NCBI RefSeq assembly: GCF_051013375.1
Contig: NZ_CP142125.1
Strand: one strand, 5' to 3'
Length of the DNA: 64,000 nt
Origin: Kordia algicida
Lineage (GTDB): Bacteria > Bacteroidota > Bacteroidia > Flavobacteriales > Flavobacteriaceae
Positions 26,010 through 34,805 of the stretch are shown piece after piece. A program made the translations under genes and the position numbers. The notes under the pieces are model-generated. The model did not search any database. It saw only the letters and a list, made by a program, of their open reading frames with translations, and was not told where the DNA came from. How positions within the stretch are numbered: the first letter of the stretch is position 1; every line of letters begins with the position of its first letter.

Positions 26010-26971
26010 TGTTTCCTTTCTGTGTTAAAGACATGGTCTACCCATTCTTTTCCCCATTCGCTTTTTTCATTTTCGCTCCAAATTTCGGGAAAAAAGATCA
26101 CTTTTTGAAAACTTGGAGGCAAGTATTCTCTCCAATTTGTGCCACCAGTGGCTTCAATAGTCTTTTTTTCACGTCGTAAATAGCGATATGCCGAACCCAT
26201 ATGCATGAGTGGCCAATTGACATTTGCATTGAGATCAAGCTGTTTAAGCGCCGCAATTACGTTTTTATTTTGCTTTACTTTGGAAGGCAACGCTAAATAA
26301 CGGTGATATATTGTGCTGGTTTCTACTTCTTTTGCAATTCGCATGAAGCGCGGCGTATATCGATATTCAAATTGTTTGAGCGTGAGTGTTTTTTCACCTG
26401 TTTTACTATCAGTAGCTCCTTTTTTCCAGTAGATGTTTTCGTAAAGATCGTCTAAGGTATTTTTTGATGAGAATTGGTCGCGAACTGTATGATGTACCAA
26501 GTTTTCCATTGGCGTTGAATAGAGTTCAATCATTCTGTATTGTGCCGATTGAAATCCGCTTGCAGGCAATAACGACATTCTATAGTTTAAGAATTGCTCT
26601 CTTTCCATACCATTTATCATGATTTCGAAAGAAGACGTTAATGCCTTAAAGTAGTTGTTGATGCGATGAATGCGTTGGGTAAAAAATTCTGCTGTTTGGT
26701 CTTTATCATCAATGATTTGCTTTTGCTCATGAATGATGAGTTTAAAGTACAATTCCGTAATTTGATGGTACATGATAAAGATTTCTTCATCAGGAAAAAA
26801 TGTACGTGGTATTTGTAAACTTAGTAGTGTATCTAAGTGAATATAATCCCAATAGGTAAGATATCTTTGGTGCAATAAGCCGTCAAGATACGAGCCTAAG
26901 TCTTGCCCAGAATTTGTGTATTTCTTGTCTAATTTTTCAATTCGTTCCGCAATTTCTGGTGGAATTTCCAT
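26006..26971 (-). CDS. Tryptophan 2,3-dioxygenase family protein (paralogue 1)
   Basis: 321 residues, cytoplasmic, all-helical heme enzyme family. Conserved residues are in place: His69 in MYHQITEL (substrate-side His), Arg131 in NYRMSLLPASGFQSAQYR, and a C-terminal MHMGSAYRYL...ATGGTNWREYL block with the proximal heme His and the substrate-binding Thr-Gly-Gly. TDO opens the indole ring of Trp to N-formylkynurenine. A second family member (28773) lies beside the tyrosine-catabolism genes, so this copy, in an M23/pgi operon, may have a different or broader substrate. It lies six bases after the DUF3108 gene stop and overlaps the next gene by four bases. Confidence 0.88.
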   Translation of the reverse strand: MEIPPEIAERIEKLDKKYTNSGQDLGSYLDGLLHQRYLTYWDYIHLDTLLSLQIPRTFFPDEEIFIMYHQITELYFKLIIHEQKQIIDDKDQTAEFFTQRIHRINNYFKALTSSFEIMINGMEREQFLNYRMSLLPASGFQSAQYRMIELYSTPMENLVHHTVRDQFSSKNTLDDLYENIYWKKGATDSKTGEKTLTLKQFEYRYTPRFMRIAKEVETSTIYHRYLALPSKVKQNKNVIAALKQLDLNANVNWPLMHMGSAYRYLRREKKTIEATGGTNWREYLPPSFQKVIFFPEIWSENEKSEWGKEWVDHVFNTERKQ

Positions 26972-26977
26972 ACGTAT

Positions 26978-27754
26978 TTAGTCTACAATTATTTTAAAAG
27001 GATGTTTGAGTCCTTTGAAAGCGTCTAAGTCTGCTTTTAACGAACCTACCATGAGTTTTGCTTTGATAGAGATCGGAATTTTGTTTTCATCATCAGAAAC
27101 CCAAAGTGTTAAACTTTCATTTTCTTTAAAAACACGTCCTGCTTGTACATAAGGCCTAAAGATTAAACAAGGTACTTTTCCAAATTTTGTACGCTTGTTT
27201 TCTCGTCCTAAGAATTTGAGCTTGAATTTGAAGTTTTCTTTATCAAAAAACATGTTTAACACAATTTCTTCTCCTTCTTTGATGTCAGAAACATCATAGT
27301 TGTTTCGCAAATAGTAAAATGCAGAAACCATGTCTTGTACATCTTTTTCGATGTTGTATTCTTTTTTTGTATTGTGCTTTTTATTGTTGACTAATGCTTT
27401 TTGTTTTTTGTAGTTAAAGTCAATTTCAATGTCTTTTGTATGTCCGCCTTCATCAATTTTACGAATAAATTTGTATGGCTGTCCTGTTTCTTTGTCAAAA
27501 TAGCTTTCGTAATTGTCATCTACTTTAAAAAACCAACTTGCGAAACCAGTCGTTTTTCCTTTTCCAACTACATGATATACACTTTTTCCATTCAAGTATT
27601 CATCCTTGACCTCAAGCGTGGCATAACTCGCGTTGATAAATCCGTAGTGAATTCTAAATTTAAACCATTCTCCTGAGGTGAATGCTGTTTCTTTTTGTTG
27701 TGCTTGTAAAGCGAAGCCTATAAGCAGGCAAAGTATTGTAAGTGTACGTTTCAT
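26978..27754 (-). CDS. DUF3108 secreted/periplasmic protein
   Basis: 258 residues from the Met at 27754, chosen because it gives a normal signal peptide (MKRTLTILCLLIGFALQAQ). An upstream in-frame ATG at 27793 would add 13 residues and spoil it. The body fits DUF3108: alternating strands beginning FTSGEWFKFRIHYGFINASYATLEV, then GKGKTTGFASWFFKVDDNYESYFD and LWVSDDENKIPISIKAKLMVGSLKADL. The family is periplasmic and of unknown function. It heads a tight operon with the TDO-family gene, the M23 lipoprotein and pgi (gaps 6, -4 and 4 bases). Confidence 0.88.
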   Translation of the reverse strand: MKRTLTILCLLIGFALQAQQKETAFTSGEWFKFRIHYGFINASYATLEVKDEYLNGKSVYHVVGKGKTTGFASWFFKVDDNYESYFDKETGQPYKFIRKIDEGGHTKDIEIDFNYKKQKALVNNKKHNTKKEYNIEKDVQDMVSAFYYLRNNYDVSDIKEGEEIVLNMFFDKENFKFKLKFLGRENKRTKFGKVPCLIFRPYVQAGRVFKENESLTLWVSDDENKIPISIKAKLMVGSLKADLDAFKGLKHPFKIIVD

Positions 27755-27793
27755 GTTTGATGTAAAGGTTTGTAAAAATAATAAAATTCGCAT

Positions 27794-28206
27794 TACTTTT
27801 TGTTAATTTATTGTTGTAACGCAATTACTATTCCAAAAAAAAGTGTAGAAATTTGTCTTTCCAAGAATGTAACGTTGTTTTTAAGCTTATATTTTTGTGT
27901 TTTTGCTTTTTGCGATTCTTTTTATCTTCTAGGTCTACATCGATTAAAAACGCATGTATAACAAATAGTTGCATTGAATGTTACATTGCGTATTTCTGAA
28001 TACTTTTGAGCTAACTTATTAACAGATTTTTTTCAGAAGGAAACTATACTACAAACAATCGTCAGTTAAAAAATATTATAAAAATTTTTACGTATTACAG
28101 CTGAATCTTAAAAGCCAATTGTATAGAAGAATCTTAAAACTAATTAGTGACAAGTAGTTAAGATTGAAAGTCCTTTTTTGACTGAATTATACAGAAAAAT
28201 TTAGAC
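27794..28206. other. Intergenic region, no gene seen
   Basis: About 410 A+T-rich bases between the DUF3108 gene start and the first small RNA copy. No open frame, tRNA-like fold or clear hairpin was seen. Confidence 0.5.
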
Positions 28207-28324
28207 AAAAAAAAGAAGCTCAATCTTACGACTGAGCTTTCTTTTTTTATTAACCAACCAAAACTTTAAATTATGAAAATCTAGTTTTCTTAAAGTCGCA
28301 AAAGGAAACCACTCGCTTTTGCAC
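28207..28324 (-). ncRNA. Putative small RNA, copy 1 of a tandem pair
   Basis: A promoter, structured body and terminator follow one another on the minus strand, giving a transcript of about 115 nt. It starts near 28324, folds GCAAAAG/CTTTTGC into a 5' hairpin, then pairs ACUUUAA with UUAAAGU around an inner GAAAA/UUUUC helix. A conserved GGUUGGUUAA single strand follows, then the terminator AAGCUCAGUC-GUAA-GAUUGAGCUU and a U8 tract. The terminator stem pairs fully only on this strand (one G-U), and its loop is a GNRA tetraloop. No conserved open frame exists. It is not recognised as a known RNA family. Confidence 0.7.
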
Positions 28325-28326
28325 TG

Positions 28327-28356
28327 CAAATATATAACGGAACATTTATTATGCAA
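28327..28356 (-). promoter_or_regulatory. Bacteroidota promoter of small RNA copy 1
   Basis: Minus-strand TTG (28354-28356), exactly 19 bases, then TATATTTG (28327-28334). This is a full match to the -33/-7 consensus. The about 75 bases upstream are also shared with copy 2. Confidence 0.75.
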
Positions 28357-28489
28357 GCATAGTATTTGACTTTAACACAATTTTTGCATTCAGAATCGTA
28401 TTTCGTCGATGTTTATTATTGAATATTCAGTTAAATTTAAATTTTATTATGAATTTGTTAACAATTTTTATTTCTGAAAAAAAGCCCAC

Positions 28490-28603
28490 AAAAAAAGCCC
28501 GATCTTACGATCGAGCTTTTTTTTATTTATTAACCAACCAAAACTTTAAATTATGAAAATCTCTCATCTTAAAGTTGCAAAAGGAAACCACTCGCTTTTG
28601 CAC
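28490..28603 (-). ncRNA. Putative small RNA, copy 2 of a tandem pair
   Basis: Same layout as copy 1: GCAAAAG/CTTTTGC hairpin, AACUUUAA/UUAAAGUU helix with an inner AUGA/UCAU helix, GGUUGGUUAA, terminator AAGCUCGAUC-GUAA-GAUCGGGCUU and a U7 tract. Compared with copy 1, the terminator stem has A-U changed to G-C and G-U changed to A-U, keeping the pairing. The U-G pair here would be a C-A mismatch on the other strand, so the minus strand is the RNA. A 14-codon open frame inside this copy has no start codon in copy 1 and is probably not translated. Confidence 0.7.
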
Positions 28604-28605
28604 TG

Positions 28606-28635
28606 CAAATATAAAACGAGAATTATACTATGCAA
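28606..28635 (-). promoter_or_regulatory. Bacteroidota promoter of small RNA copy 2
   Basis: Minus-strand TTG (28633-28635), exactly 19 bases, then TATATTTG (28606-28613), identical in form to the promoter of copy 1 although most spacer bases differ. Confidence 0.75.
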
Positions 28636-28772
28636 GCACAGTATTTGACTTTAACACAATTATTATATTCAGAATGGTATTTTGTCGATGTTTATTATTG
28701 AATATTTAATAGTTTTTTAGATTATTTGAAAATTATTCAACATTTTGACAGTTTTTACTTCTGTAAATTTGG

Positions 28773-29717
28773 CTATTTTATTGTTTTATAGCCTTCTAAA
28801 TTGGTAATTCCCCAATTTTTTAGTTCATCTTCACTCCAAAGTTGCGGAAAAAAGATCCTTTTTTGATATTTTGGATGCATGTATTTTTGCCAATCGCTTC
28901 CGCCAGTTGCTTCAGGATTTCCTTCATTGGAATTGATATATTTTGCCGCTGTGTTGTAATGATGCATTACCCAACTAATATTTACCGTATGATCGTAATG
29001 ACGCATCGCGTTTATCAAAGCAGTATCATTTTGATATTCTCTTGGTAATTGCTTAAACTTTGTCCATAGATTGATGGTATTGTATTCTTTCATCCATTCA
29101 ATGAGTTCTTTTTTGTATTTCTCATCAAAATTAATCATCAATTTACTGCGTTTTCCCGTTTTATGATCGTGTCCTGCCACTTGCCAATACATATTGTTGT
29201 ACGCATGTAAGTATGGCGTCTCACGATCAATTGTTGCTCTAAATCTGTAATCAATTAGATTGATAAGTTCTGTAGAAGCAATTTCAATTTTACGGTATTG
29301 TGCCGATTGAAATCCGCTGGCTGGCGTTAAGGTATCGCGAAATTTCATGTATTGTGACACTTCCATTCCTTCGCCCATAATGTCAAACGAATTGGAAAGT
29401 AAGTCAAAATAACGACTGATTCGCATGAGATGCATGATAAATTTTTCTGGTACAATGTTTTCCGTATGTGCAATTTGTTGCATTTCCCACAGAATCATTT
29501 TAAAAATCAATTCGTTTATCTGATGGTAGATTAAAAACACCATTTCATCAGGTAATTGTGTGCGTTGTGTTTGCAATCCTAAAAGTGCATCTACCTGAAT
29601 GAAATCCCAATATTTCATAGGTTCAGCATGCAATAGTCCTGAAAGGTGTACATCAGGATCTTGTCCCATATCCAAATATTTTTTGTCTATGGCAGCGAGT
29701 AATTCTTCTCTGGTCAT
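28773..29717 (-). CDS. Tryptophan 2,3-dioxygenase family protein (paralogue 2)
   Basis: 314 residues. Family residues are present: His65 in IYHQINEL, Arg127 in KFRDTLTPASGFQSAQYR, and the C-terminal HHYNTAAKYI...ATGGSDWQKYM block. It follows the HPPD gene, but a terminator hairpin lies between them. With the homogentisate and 4-hydroxyphenylpyruvate dioxygenases it makes an aromatic amino acid degradation locus, so this copy is the better candidate for true tryptophan 2,3-dioxygenase (Trp to N-formylkynurenine, heme-dependent). The two paralogues are clearly diverged, so this is not a recent duplication. Confidence 0.9.
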   Translation of the reverse strand: MTREELLAAIDKKYLDMGQDPDVHLSGLLHAEPMKYWDFIQVDALLGLQTQRTQLPDEMVFLIYHQINELIFKMILWEMQQIAHTENIVPEKFIMHLMRISRYFDLLSNSFDIMGEGMEVSQYMKFRDTLTPASGFQSAQYRKIEIASTELINLIDYRFRATIDRETPYLHAYNNMYWQVAGHDHKTGKRSKLMINFDEKYKKELIEWMKEYNTINLWTKFKQLPREYQNDTALINAMRHYDHTVNISWVMHHYNTAAKYINSNEGNPEATGGSDWQKYMHPKYQKRIFFPQLWSEDELKNWGITNLEGYKTIK

Positions 29718-29745
29718 GTTGTTGTTTTTAGGGAGAGAAAATCAA

Positions 29746-29783
29746 AAAAACGTACACTTCGACTCCGCTCAGTGTACGTTTTT
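29746..29783 (-). terminator. Hairpin terminator between HPPD and TDO-family genes
   Basis: A 13-bp perfect stem AAAAACGTACACT/AGTGTACGTTTTT lies 12 bases after the HPPD stop. The 12-base loop is TCGACTCCGCTC, the dispersed 12-mer also seen near 750. A T7 tract follows on the minus strand. Confidence 0.8.
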
Positions 29784-29794
29784 AATTAGTTATA

Positions 29795-30958
29795 TTACAA
29801 TGTTCCGCGAGCAGCTTGTTCTCTTTCTATCGCTTCAAATAAAGCTTTAAAGTTTCCTACTCCAAATGATTGTGCGCCTTTACGCTGAATGACTTCAAAG
29901 AACATTGTTGGTCTGTCTACAATGGTTTTGGTAAATAACTGCAATAAGTATCCTTCTTCATCACGATCAATTAAGATTCCGTGTTTTTTGAGTTCTTCTA
30001 CATCTTCATCGATGTCGCCAACACGTTCTAACAAGTCATCATAATATGTATCTGGAACGTATAAGAATTCTACTCCACGTTCGCGCATTTGCGAAACCGT
30101 ATCAATAATATTGTCTGTAGCAACCGCAATATGTTGTACTCCTGAACCATTGTAAAAGTCTAGATATTCTTCAATTTGCGATTTCTTTTTTCCTTCTGCG
30201 GGTTCATTGATTGGAAATTTGATTCTACCATTTCCATTACTCATTACTTTACTCATCAACGCAGTAAAATCGGTAGAAATATCATCATCTGTAAAGGAGA
30301 TAATTTGCGCAAATCCCATTACTTTCGCGTAGAATTCACACCATTCTTTCATTTCTCCCCAACCTACATTTCCTACCATGTGATCGATGAATTTTAAGCC
30401 AACTGGCTCCGGATTGTAGTGAGATTCCCATCTTTGATATCCTGGTAAAAAGACTCCGTTATAGTTTTTACGTTCTACAAAAACATGAACCGTTTCTCCG
30501 TACGTATAGATTCCTGAGCGAATTACATATCCGTTTTCATCTTCTTCTTTTGTTGGTTCCATGTACGGTTTTGCGCCTCTTTTGGTCGTTTCTTCAAAGG
30601 CTTTTGTAGCATCTTCTACCCAAAGTGCTACTACTTTTACGCCATCGCCGTGTAAATCGATATGCTCATTGATTTCGCCACCTTTTCCTAATGGTGTTGT
30701 TAAGACCAAGCGAATTTTATCTTGTTTTAATACGTATGAAACTCTGTCGGTTAATCCTGTTTCCAATCCTGCGTAAGCTTCTGATTGAAAACCAAAAGCC
30801 GTTTTGTAGAAATGTGCCGATTGTTTGGCGTTCCCGACGTATAATTCTACGTAGTCTGTTCCTAAAAGTGGAAGAAAGTCTTCTGCTTCGTCAAATAATT
30901 TTTTGAGTCCGTATTCTGTATTTTGTAAATCTTTTAAGTTTTTTATTTCTGCTGCCAT
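29795..30958 (-). CDS. hppD: 4-hydroxyphenylpyruvate dioxygenase
   Basis: 387 residues from Met at 30958 (MAAEIKNLKDL), the usual length; an in-frame ATG at 31036 would add 26 untypical residues. A two-domain vicinal-oxygen-chelate non-heme iron enzyme, it converts 4-hydroxyphenylpyruvate to homogentisate in tyrosine breakdown. The iron ligands are visible: His in KFIDHMVGNV, His in GSGVQHIAVATDN and Glu in MFFEVIQRKGAQSFG. The C-terminal helix (GNFKALFEAIEREQAARG) is typical. It lies downstream of homogentisate dioxygenase, so the next step of the pathway is in the same operon. Confidence 0.96.
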   Translation of the reverse strand: MAAEIKNLKDLQNTEYGLKKLFDEAEDFLPLLGTDYVELYVGNAKQSAHFYKTAFGFQSEAYAGLETGLTDRVSYVLKQDKIRLVLTTPLGKGGEINEHIDLHGDGVKVVALWVEDATKAFEETTKRGAKPYMEPTKEEDENGYVIRSGIYTYGETVHVFVERKNYNGVFLPGYQRWESHYNPEPVGLKFIDHMVGNVGWGEMKEWCEFYAKVMGFAQIISFTDDDISTDFTALMSKVMSNGNGRIKFPINEPAEGKKKSQIEEYLDFYNGSGVQHIAVATDNIIDTVSQMRERGVEFLYVPDTYYDDLLERVGDIDEDVEELKKHGILIDRDEEGYLLQLFTKTIVDRPTMFFEVIQRKGAQSFGVGNFKALFEAIEREQAARGTL

Positions 30959-31091
30959 CTTTTTATAATTTTTTATGCGTTTGCAATTCGTTTTTGTGTG
31001 TGATAAATCCTGTAAGTAAGTTTGTTTACTTACCACATGGCACGAATTTGCGTTGCAATGTTGGTTGTGTGTTGTGTCATCAGTCTTGTAT

Positions 31092-32249
31092 TTATTCTAA
31101 CCAAGATTTGAAATAGTCTTCATCAGCAATTTTCATGGCTTCTTCGGTTACTTGTAAAGGTTTGAAGGTATCGACCATGACTGCCAATTCTTCTGTTTCT
31201 GTTTGTCCGATGCTTCGTTCTACAGCACCAGGATGTGGTCCGTGAGGAATTCCTGCTGGATGTAGTGAAATGTGTCCTGCGTCAATATCGTTTCTACTCA
31301 TAAAGTCTCCATCTACATAGTATAAAACTTCGTCGCTATCAATATTGCTGTGATTGTAAGGTGCTGGAATGCTTTCAGGATGATAGTCGTATAATCTTGG
31401 CACAAATGAGCAGACTACAAATGCGTCTGTTTCAAAAGTTTGATGTACTGGTGGCGGTTGATGAATGCGACCTGTGATTGGCTCAAAATCGTGAATGGAA
31501 AACGCATACGGATAGTTGTAACCATCATAACCAATAACATCAAATGGATGTGTGGCGTAGATCATTTCAAAAATGTCACCTTGCTTTTTAACTTTGATGA
31601 GGAATTCTCCTTTTTCATCGTTGGTTTCTAGTTCGTATGGTCTGCGAATGTCACGTTCACAGAAAGGCGAATGTTCTAAGAGTTGCCCAAACCAGTTTCT
31701 GTAACGTTTTGGTGTATAAATTGGTCGATACGATTCTACGATGAACAAACGATTGTCGTCTGTATCAAAATCTAGTTTGTAAATGATTCCGCGTGGAACT
31801 AATAGATAATCTCCATATTTGAAATCAAGATTTCCGAGCATTGTGCGGAGTTTCCCTGTTCCTTTGTGAATGAAGATGAGTTCGTCTGCGTCTGTATTTT
31901 TATAGAAATAATCACGCGTAGATTCTTGTGGAGCCGCCAAAATGATGTTGCAATCACTGTTGGTCAACACTACTTTTCTACTTTCTAAATAGTCTGCTTC
32001 TGGTGGCACTTGAAATCCGCGGAAGCGATAAGATTGCATATTATTCGCTTTGGCAATTTTGGGTTGTACGCTGTATTGCTTGCGAATTTCTTTGACTTGT
32101 GTCGGTCTGTGTTCGTGGTAACTGTTGGTGGACATTCCATCAAAGCCAATTGTTCCAAAAAGTTGTTCGTAGTATAAATCGCCGTTTGGCTTTCTGAATA
32201 TCGTGTGTCGTTTTGGTGGAATATTTCCTAATTTATGATAAAAAGGCAT
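31092..32249 (-). CDS. hmgA: Homogentisate 1,2-dioxygenase
   Basis: 385 residues from Met at 32249 (MPFYHKLGNIPPKRH); an upstream in-frame ATG at 32327 adds a hydrophobic stretch not expected in this cytosolic enzyme. It opens homogentisate to maleylacetoacetate using Fe(II). It has a cupin-like fold with motifs HKGTGKLRTMLGNLDFKYGDY, HPFDVIGYDGYNYPYAFSIHDFEP and DSDEVLYYVDGDF, and the iron/histidine cluster in HPAGIPHGPHPG. First gene of the tyrosine-catabolism operon; the next gene (HPPD) makes its substrate. Confidence 0.95.
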   Translation of the reverse strand: MPFYHKLGNIPPKRHTIFRKPNGDLYYEQLFGTIGFDGMSTNSYHEHRPTQVKEIRKQYSVQPKIAKANNMQSYRFRGFQVPPEADYLESRKVVLTNSDCNIILAAPQESTRDYFYKNTDADELIFIHKGTGKLRTMLGNLDFKYGDYLLVPRGIIYKLDFDTDDNRLFIVESYRPIYTPKRYRNWFGQLLEHSPFCERDIRRPYELETNDEKGEFLIKVKKQGDIFEMIYATHPFDVIGYDGYNYPYAFSIHDFEPITGRIHQPPPVHQTFETDAFVVCSFVPRLYDYHPESIPAPYNHSNIDSDEVLYYVDGDFMSRNDIDAGHISLHPAGIPHGPHPGAVERSIGQTETEELAVMVDTFKPLQVTEEAMKIADEDYFKSWLE

Positions 32250-32327
32250 ATTGTTATTTTTTTGTAATCGTAAAATATAGTGTAATAATATATAGAAAAA
32301 TGTGAGAAAAGAGGTCACATTTAGCAA

Positions 32328-32568
32328 AAAAACAACGCTTTCTTATTCAGGATTTCGCTTGATAAGATAGTGTAAATGCGCTAGTAAGTCGTTCCAAAAA
32401 GGTTTCACTTGTTTAAATTTTCCAGGTATTTTTTATTCACCTGTTTACAAATATCGTAATTATTTATAGATTTTTTATGATTGAAGTCATGTTTGGGATT
32501 TATTATGGAGATTTAATCATGTATTTTACAAGCTGTTATTGATTTAAAACGCACTTTTTTGTGAGCGT
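32328..32568. other. Intergenic region before the homogentisate dioxygenase gene, nothing recognised
   Basis: About 240 A+T-rich bases between the tyrosine-catabolism operon and the patatin gene. A weak TATATTTT lies upstream of the hmgA start, but no full promoter, RNA or terminator was recognised. Confidence 0.35.
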
Positions 32569-34794
32569 CTAAAACCAAAATCCAATACTAAAATATAGCT
32601 GATCGTCATCAATTTCGGGAGTCCAAGCATATTTGACTTGTAAAGGTCCAAAAAAGGTTTCTAAACCATAACCAACGGCATAACCGTTAAAGTCTGGTTT
32701 TGTAAACCATTCACCGCTTCTAAAAATATCGTTTCCAGCATTTGCATAGTTTGCCGTTAGATTTACGTGATGCTTCGTTAAGAAATTATAATCAAATGAA
32801 ATACTTCCTTTTACAAAACTATTTCCTGTAAAGCTTAAAAAGTCGTAACCAAGAAAAGACGTGTAGTTATTGATGAAGTTGTTTCCAAATCCTCCCAAAA
32901 CAAAATCTAAGGAATTGGTAGAATTATCTCCAATTTTAAATCCGCCTTCGGAAGTAATGTTTAGCGAAACATTGTCAATAATTGTGGTTGCATATCCCAT
33001 TTTCGCTTTTGCGATAGAGAATGGATTGAAGTTTTTGTTGAAGTCAGATGAATAGAGATACCAATTAAAGTCACCTTCAAAGAACAATCCGCTTGACGGA
33101 AAATATTTATTGTTGTAGGTATCTAATTTTAAGAATCCGAATGTGCTGATAAAATCACTTTTTTCAAAAGTAGTTTCTTCTTCATTGCCTTCCACAATGG
33201 TTTCTGAGGTGAGTTTTAGTCGTTTGTGTTCTGCTCCGACGCCAAATACAAATTCTTCTCGAACGACAGTTTGAATGTACAATTGGTTGGTTAAATCGGC
33301 AACATCAAGATCAATTCTGTTTAGGTTTGGATTTTCATTGCCTTCACGAATTAAATCAAAATTTATTCCGCGCTCAAAGGTGTTAAAACGCGATTTGAGT
33401 CCGACACTCCAATAATATCCTTTGTCAATATAATACTCAAAGTTGTAGCGAATGTTGTCGCCAATAATAAAGTCGAACGAAGCCACATCATTGTTAAAGA
33501 GTACTTTTTTTGCCGTAACATTTATCAATCCTGCCGTTTTGTATACATCGTCATAGTGTGCTCCCAAACGTAAAAATGTTTTGTTTGGACGCTCTCTCAG
33601 GTTTAAGATTACGTCTTTTGTGCCATCGTCATTTTTTACAGTTTTATAACGAATTCCTGTAAAGTTTCCTGTTGCGGCAAGGTTACTAATTCCTTCTTGA
33701 AATTTTTTGAACGATACTTTTTTGGGCGTTTTGAAGCGAAGTTTACCACGTACGTAGGAACGTGTGTATTTTTTATTTCCACGTAAGTGAATGTAATTTA
33801 CATTGATAGAATCTTTTATTTTTACAGGTGGTAATTGTCGTTTTTGTTTTTGCTGTGCCGCAACTTTTTGTAATGCTTCAATTTGTTTCTTGCCCGCTTC
33901 ATGACCTCTTGCTATTAATTCGCGACCTCTGTCAAACGACATCACAGAGAAACCAACAATATCTGGACGAATGTAAATGTCTGTTTTTTTACTTTTTTCC
34001 CGCATTGCTTTTATGGTACGGAAGTTATTGATTTGGTTGAGGATTGATACTGCAGATTTCAATTTGTCTCTGCTTGCCAAATCGTCTTGCACATCTACAC
34101 CAATGATGACATCAACACCTTTTGCTCTGATTTCATCAACAGGATAGTTGTTGGTAACACCACCGTCAATGAGTAGTCTACCCGACATAGGAATAGGTTC
34201 AAATAGAGACGGAAACGCACCACTTGCCGTTATTGCTTCCGCCAAAAATCCTTTTTCAAGAATGACAGATTCTGCTTTTTCAATATCTGAAGCAATACAT
34301 AAAAACGGAATGGGAAGTTTACTAAAATCATTTACATGATCTACGTGCAATAGTAAGCTTGCAAGTTTGTTGTATACGTTTTGTCCTCTAGAAATTGACG
34401 AAGGAAAGCTTACTTTGAAGTTTTCAAACGGCAACGTGATTGCATAACGTTCTGCATCTTCTTTTTCGTAAAATGTTTTGGCAGATCGTGGTAAATCATC
34501 CTGAATTAGTTTGTTGAAATCTGTAATTTTAAAGATGGAATCGATTTGTTTTCCGGTATAACCTGAGGCATATAATGATCCGATGATGGCGCCCATACTT
34601 GTGCCTCCAATATAATCTACCCGAATTCCCAAACTGTCAATTATTTTGAGTGTTCCAATATGCGCCAACCCTTTTGCTCCGCCACCACTGAGTACCAAAC
34701 CTACTTTAAGGTCTTGCTTTTGTGGTGTTTTTTCTTGTGCCGAGACAATAAAGAAACTAAAGATTGCTATGTAAATACAGATCCACTTTTTCAT
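32569..34794 (-). CDS. Patatin-like phospholipase with POTRA and surface-antigen barrel
   Basis: 741 residues. Signal peptide to Gln20, then a patatin domain: oxyanion-hole GGGAKG (37-42), nucleophile Ser66 in GTSMG, and the dyad Asp in DGGVTNNYP (about 210). A POTRA-like region (about 330-400, IHLRGNKKYTRSYVRGKLRF) and a C-terminal 16-strand Bac_surface_Ag/BamA-type barrel follow, ending in an aromatic residue (YFSIGFWF). The architecture is that of type Vd-like autotransporters (PlpD/RssA-like), so the lipase is presented at or released from the surface. It lies 11 bases after uvrC and is probably cotranscribed, without functional relation. Confidence 0.92.
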   Translation of the reverse strand: MKKWICIYIAIFSFFIVSAQEKTPQKQDLKVGLVLSGGGAKGLAHIGTLKIIDSLGIRVDYIGGTSMGAIIGSLYASGYTGKQIDSIFKITDFNKLIQDDLPRSAKTFYEKEDAERYAITLPFENFKVSFPSSISRGQNVYNKLASLLLHVDHVNDFSKLPIPFLCIASDIEKAESVILEKGFLAEAITASGAFPSLFEPIPMSGRLLIDGGVTNNYPVDEIRAKGVDVIIGVDVQDDLASRDKLKSAVSILNQINNFRTIKAMREKSKKTDIYIRPDIVGFSVMSFDRGRELIARGHEAGKKQIEALQKVAAQQKQKRQLPPVKIKDSINVNYIHLRGNKKYTRSYVRGKLRFKTPKKVSFKKFQEGISNLAATGNFTGIRYKTVKNDDGTKDVILNLRERPNKTFLRLGAHYDDVYKTAGLINVTAKKVLFNNDVASFDFIIGDNIRYNFEYYIDKGYYWSVGLKSRFNTFERGINFDLIREGNENPNLNRIDLDVADLTNQLYIQTVVREEFVFGVGAEHKRLKLTSETIVEGNEEETTFEKSDFISTFGFLKLDTYNNKYFPSSGLFFEGDFNWYLYSSDFNKNFNPFSIAKAKMGYATTIIDNVSLNITSEGGFKIGDNSTNSLDFVLGGFGNNFINNYTSFLGYDFLSFTGNSFVKGSISFDYNFLTKHHVNLTANYANAGNDIFRSGEWFTKPDFNGYAVGYGLETFFGPLQVKYAWTPEIDDDQLYFSIGFWF

Positions 34795-34805
34795 GGTGTG
34801 AACGC

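Larger units (their letters stand above)
28211..28708 (-). repeat. Tandem duplication of a roughly 216-bp small RNA unit
   Basis: Units at about 28211-28427 and 28491-28706, with an offset of 280 bases. Each contains about 75 bases of upstream sequence, the promoter, the RNA body and the terminator. Conservation is strongest in the -7 box, the 5' hairpin, the GGUUGGUUAA strand and the far upstream segment (GTTTATTATTGAATATT on the plus strand). Confidence 0.8.

Noticed and set aside
28505..28570. 14-codon minus-strand frame MRDFHNLKFWLVNK in small RNA copy 2
   Set aside because: The start codon is absent in copy 1, so it is not conserved between the twins; RNA function fits better.
28555..28640. 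Plus-strand open frame starting MKISHLKVAKGNHS inside small RNA copy 2
   Set aside because: The equivalent frame in copy 1 has a stop at codon 4, the strand is opposite to the promoter and terminator evidence, and it has no leader pattern despite a superficial RiPP look.
29795..31036. Longer HPPD starting at 31036
   Set aside because: The extra 26 residues have no family likeness; Met at 30958 gives the normal N-terminus and length.
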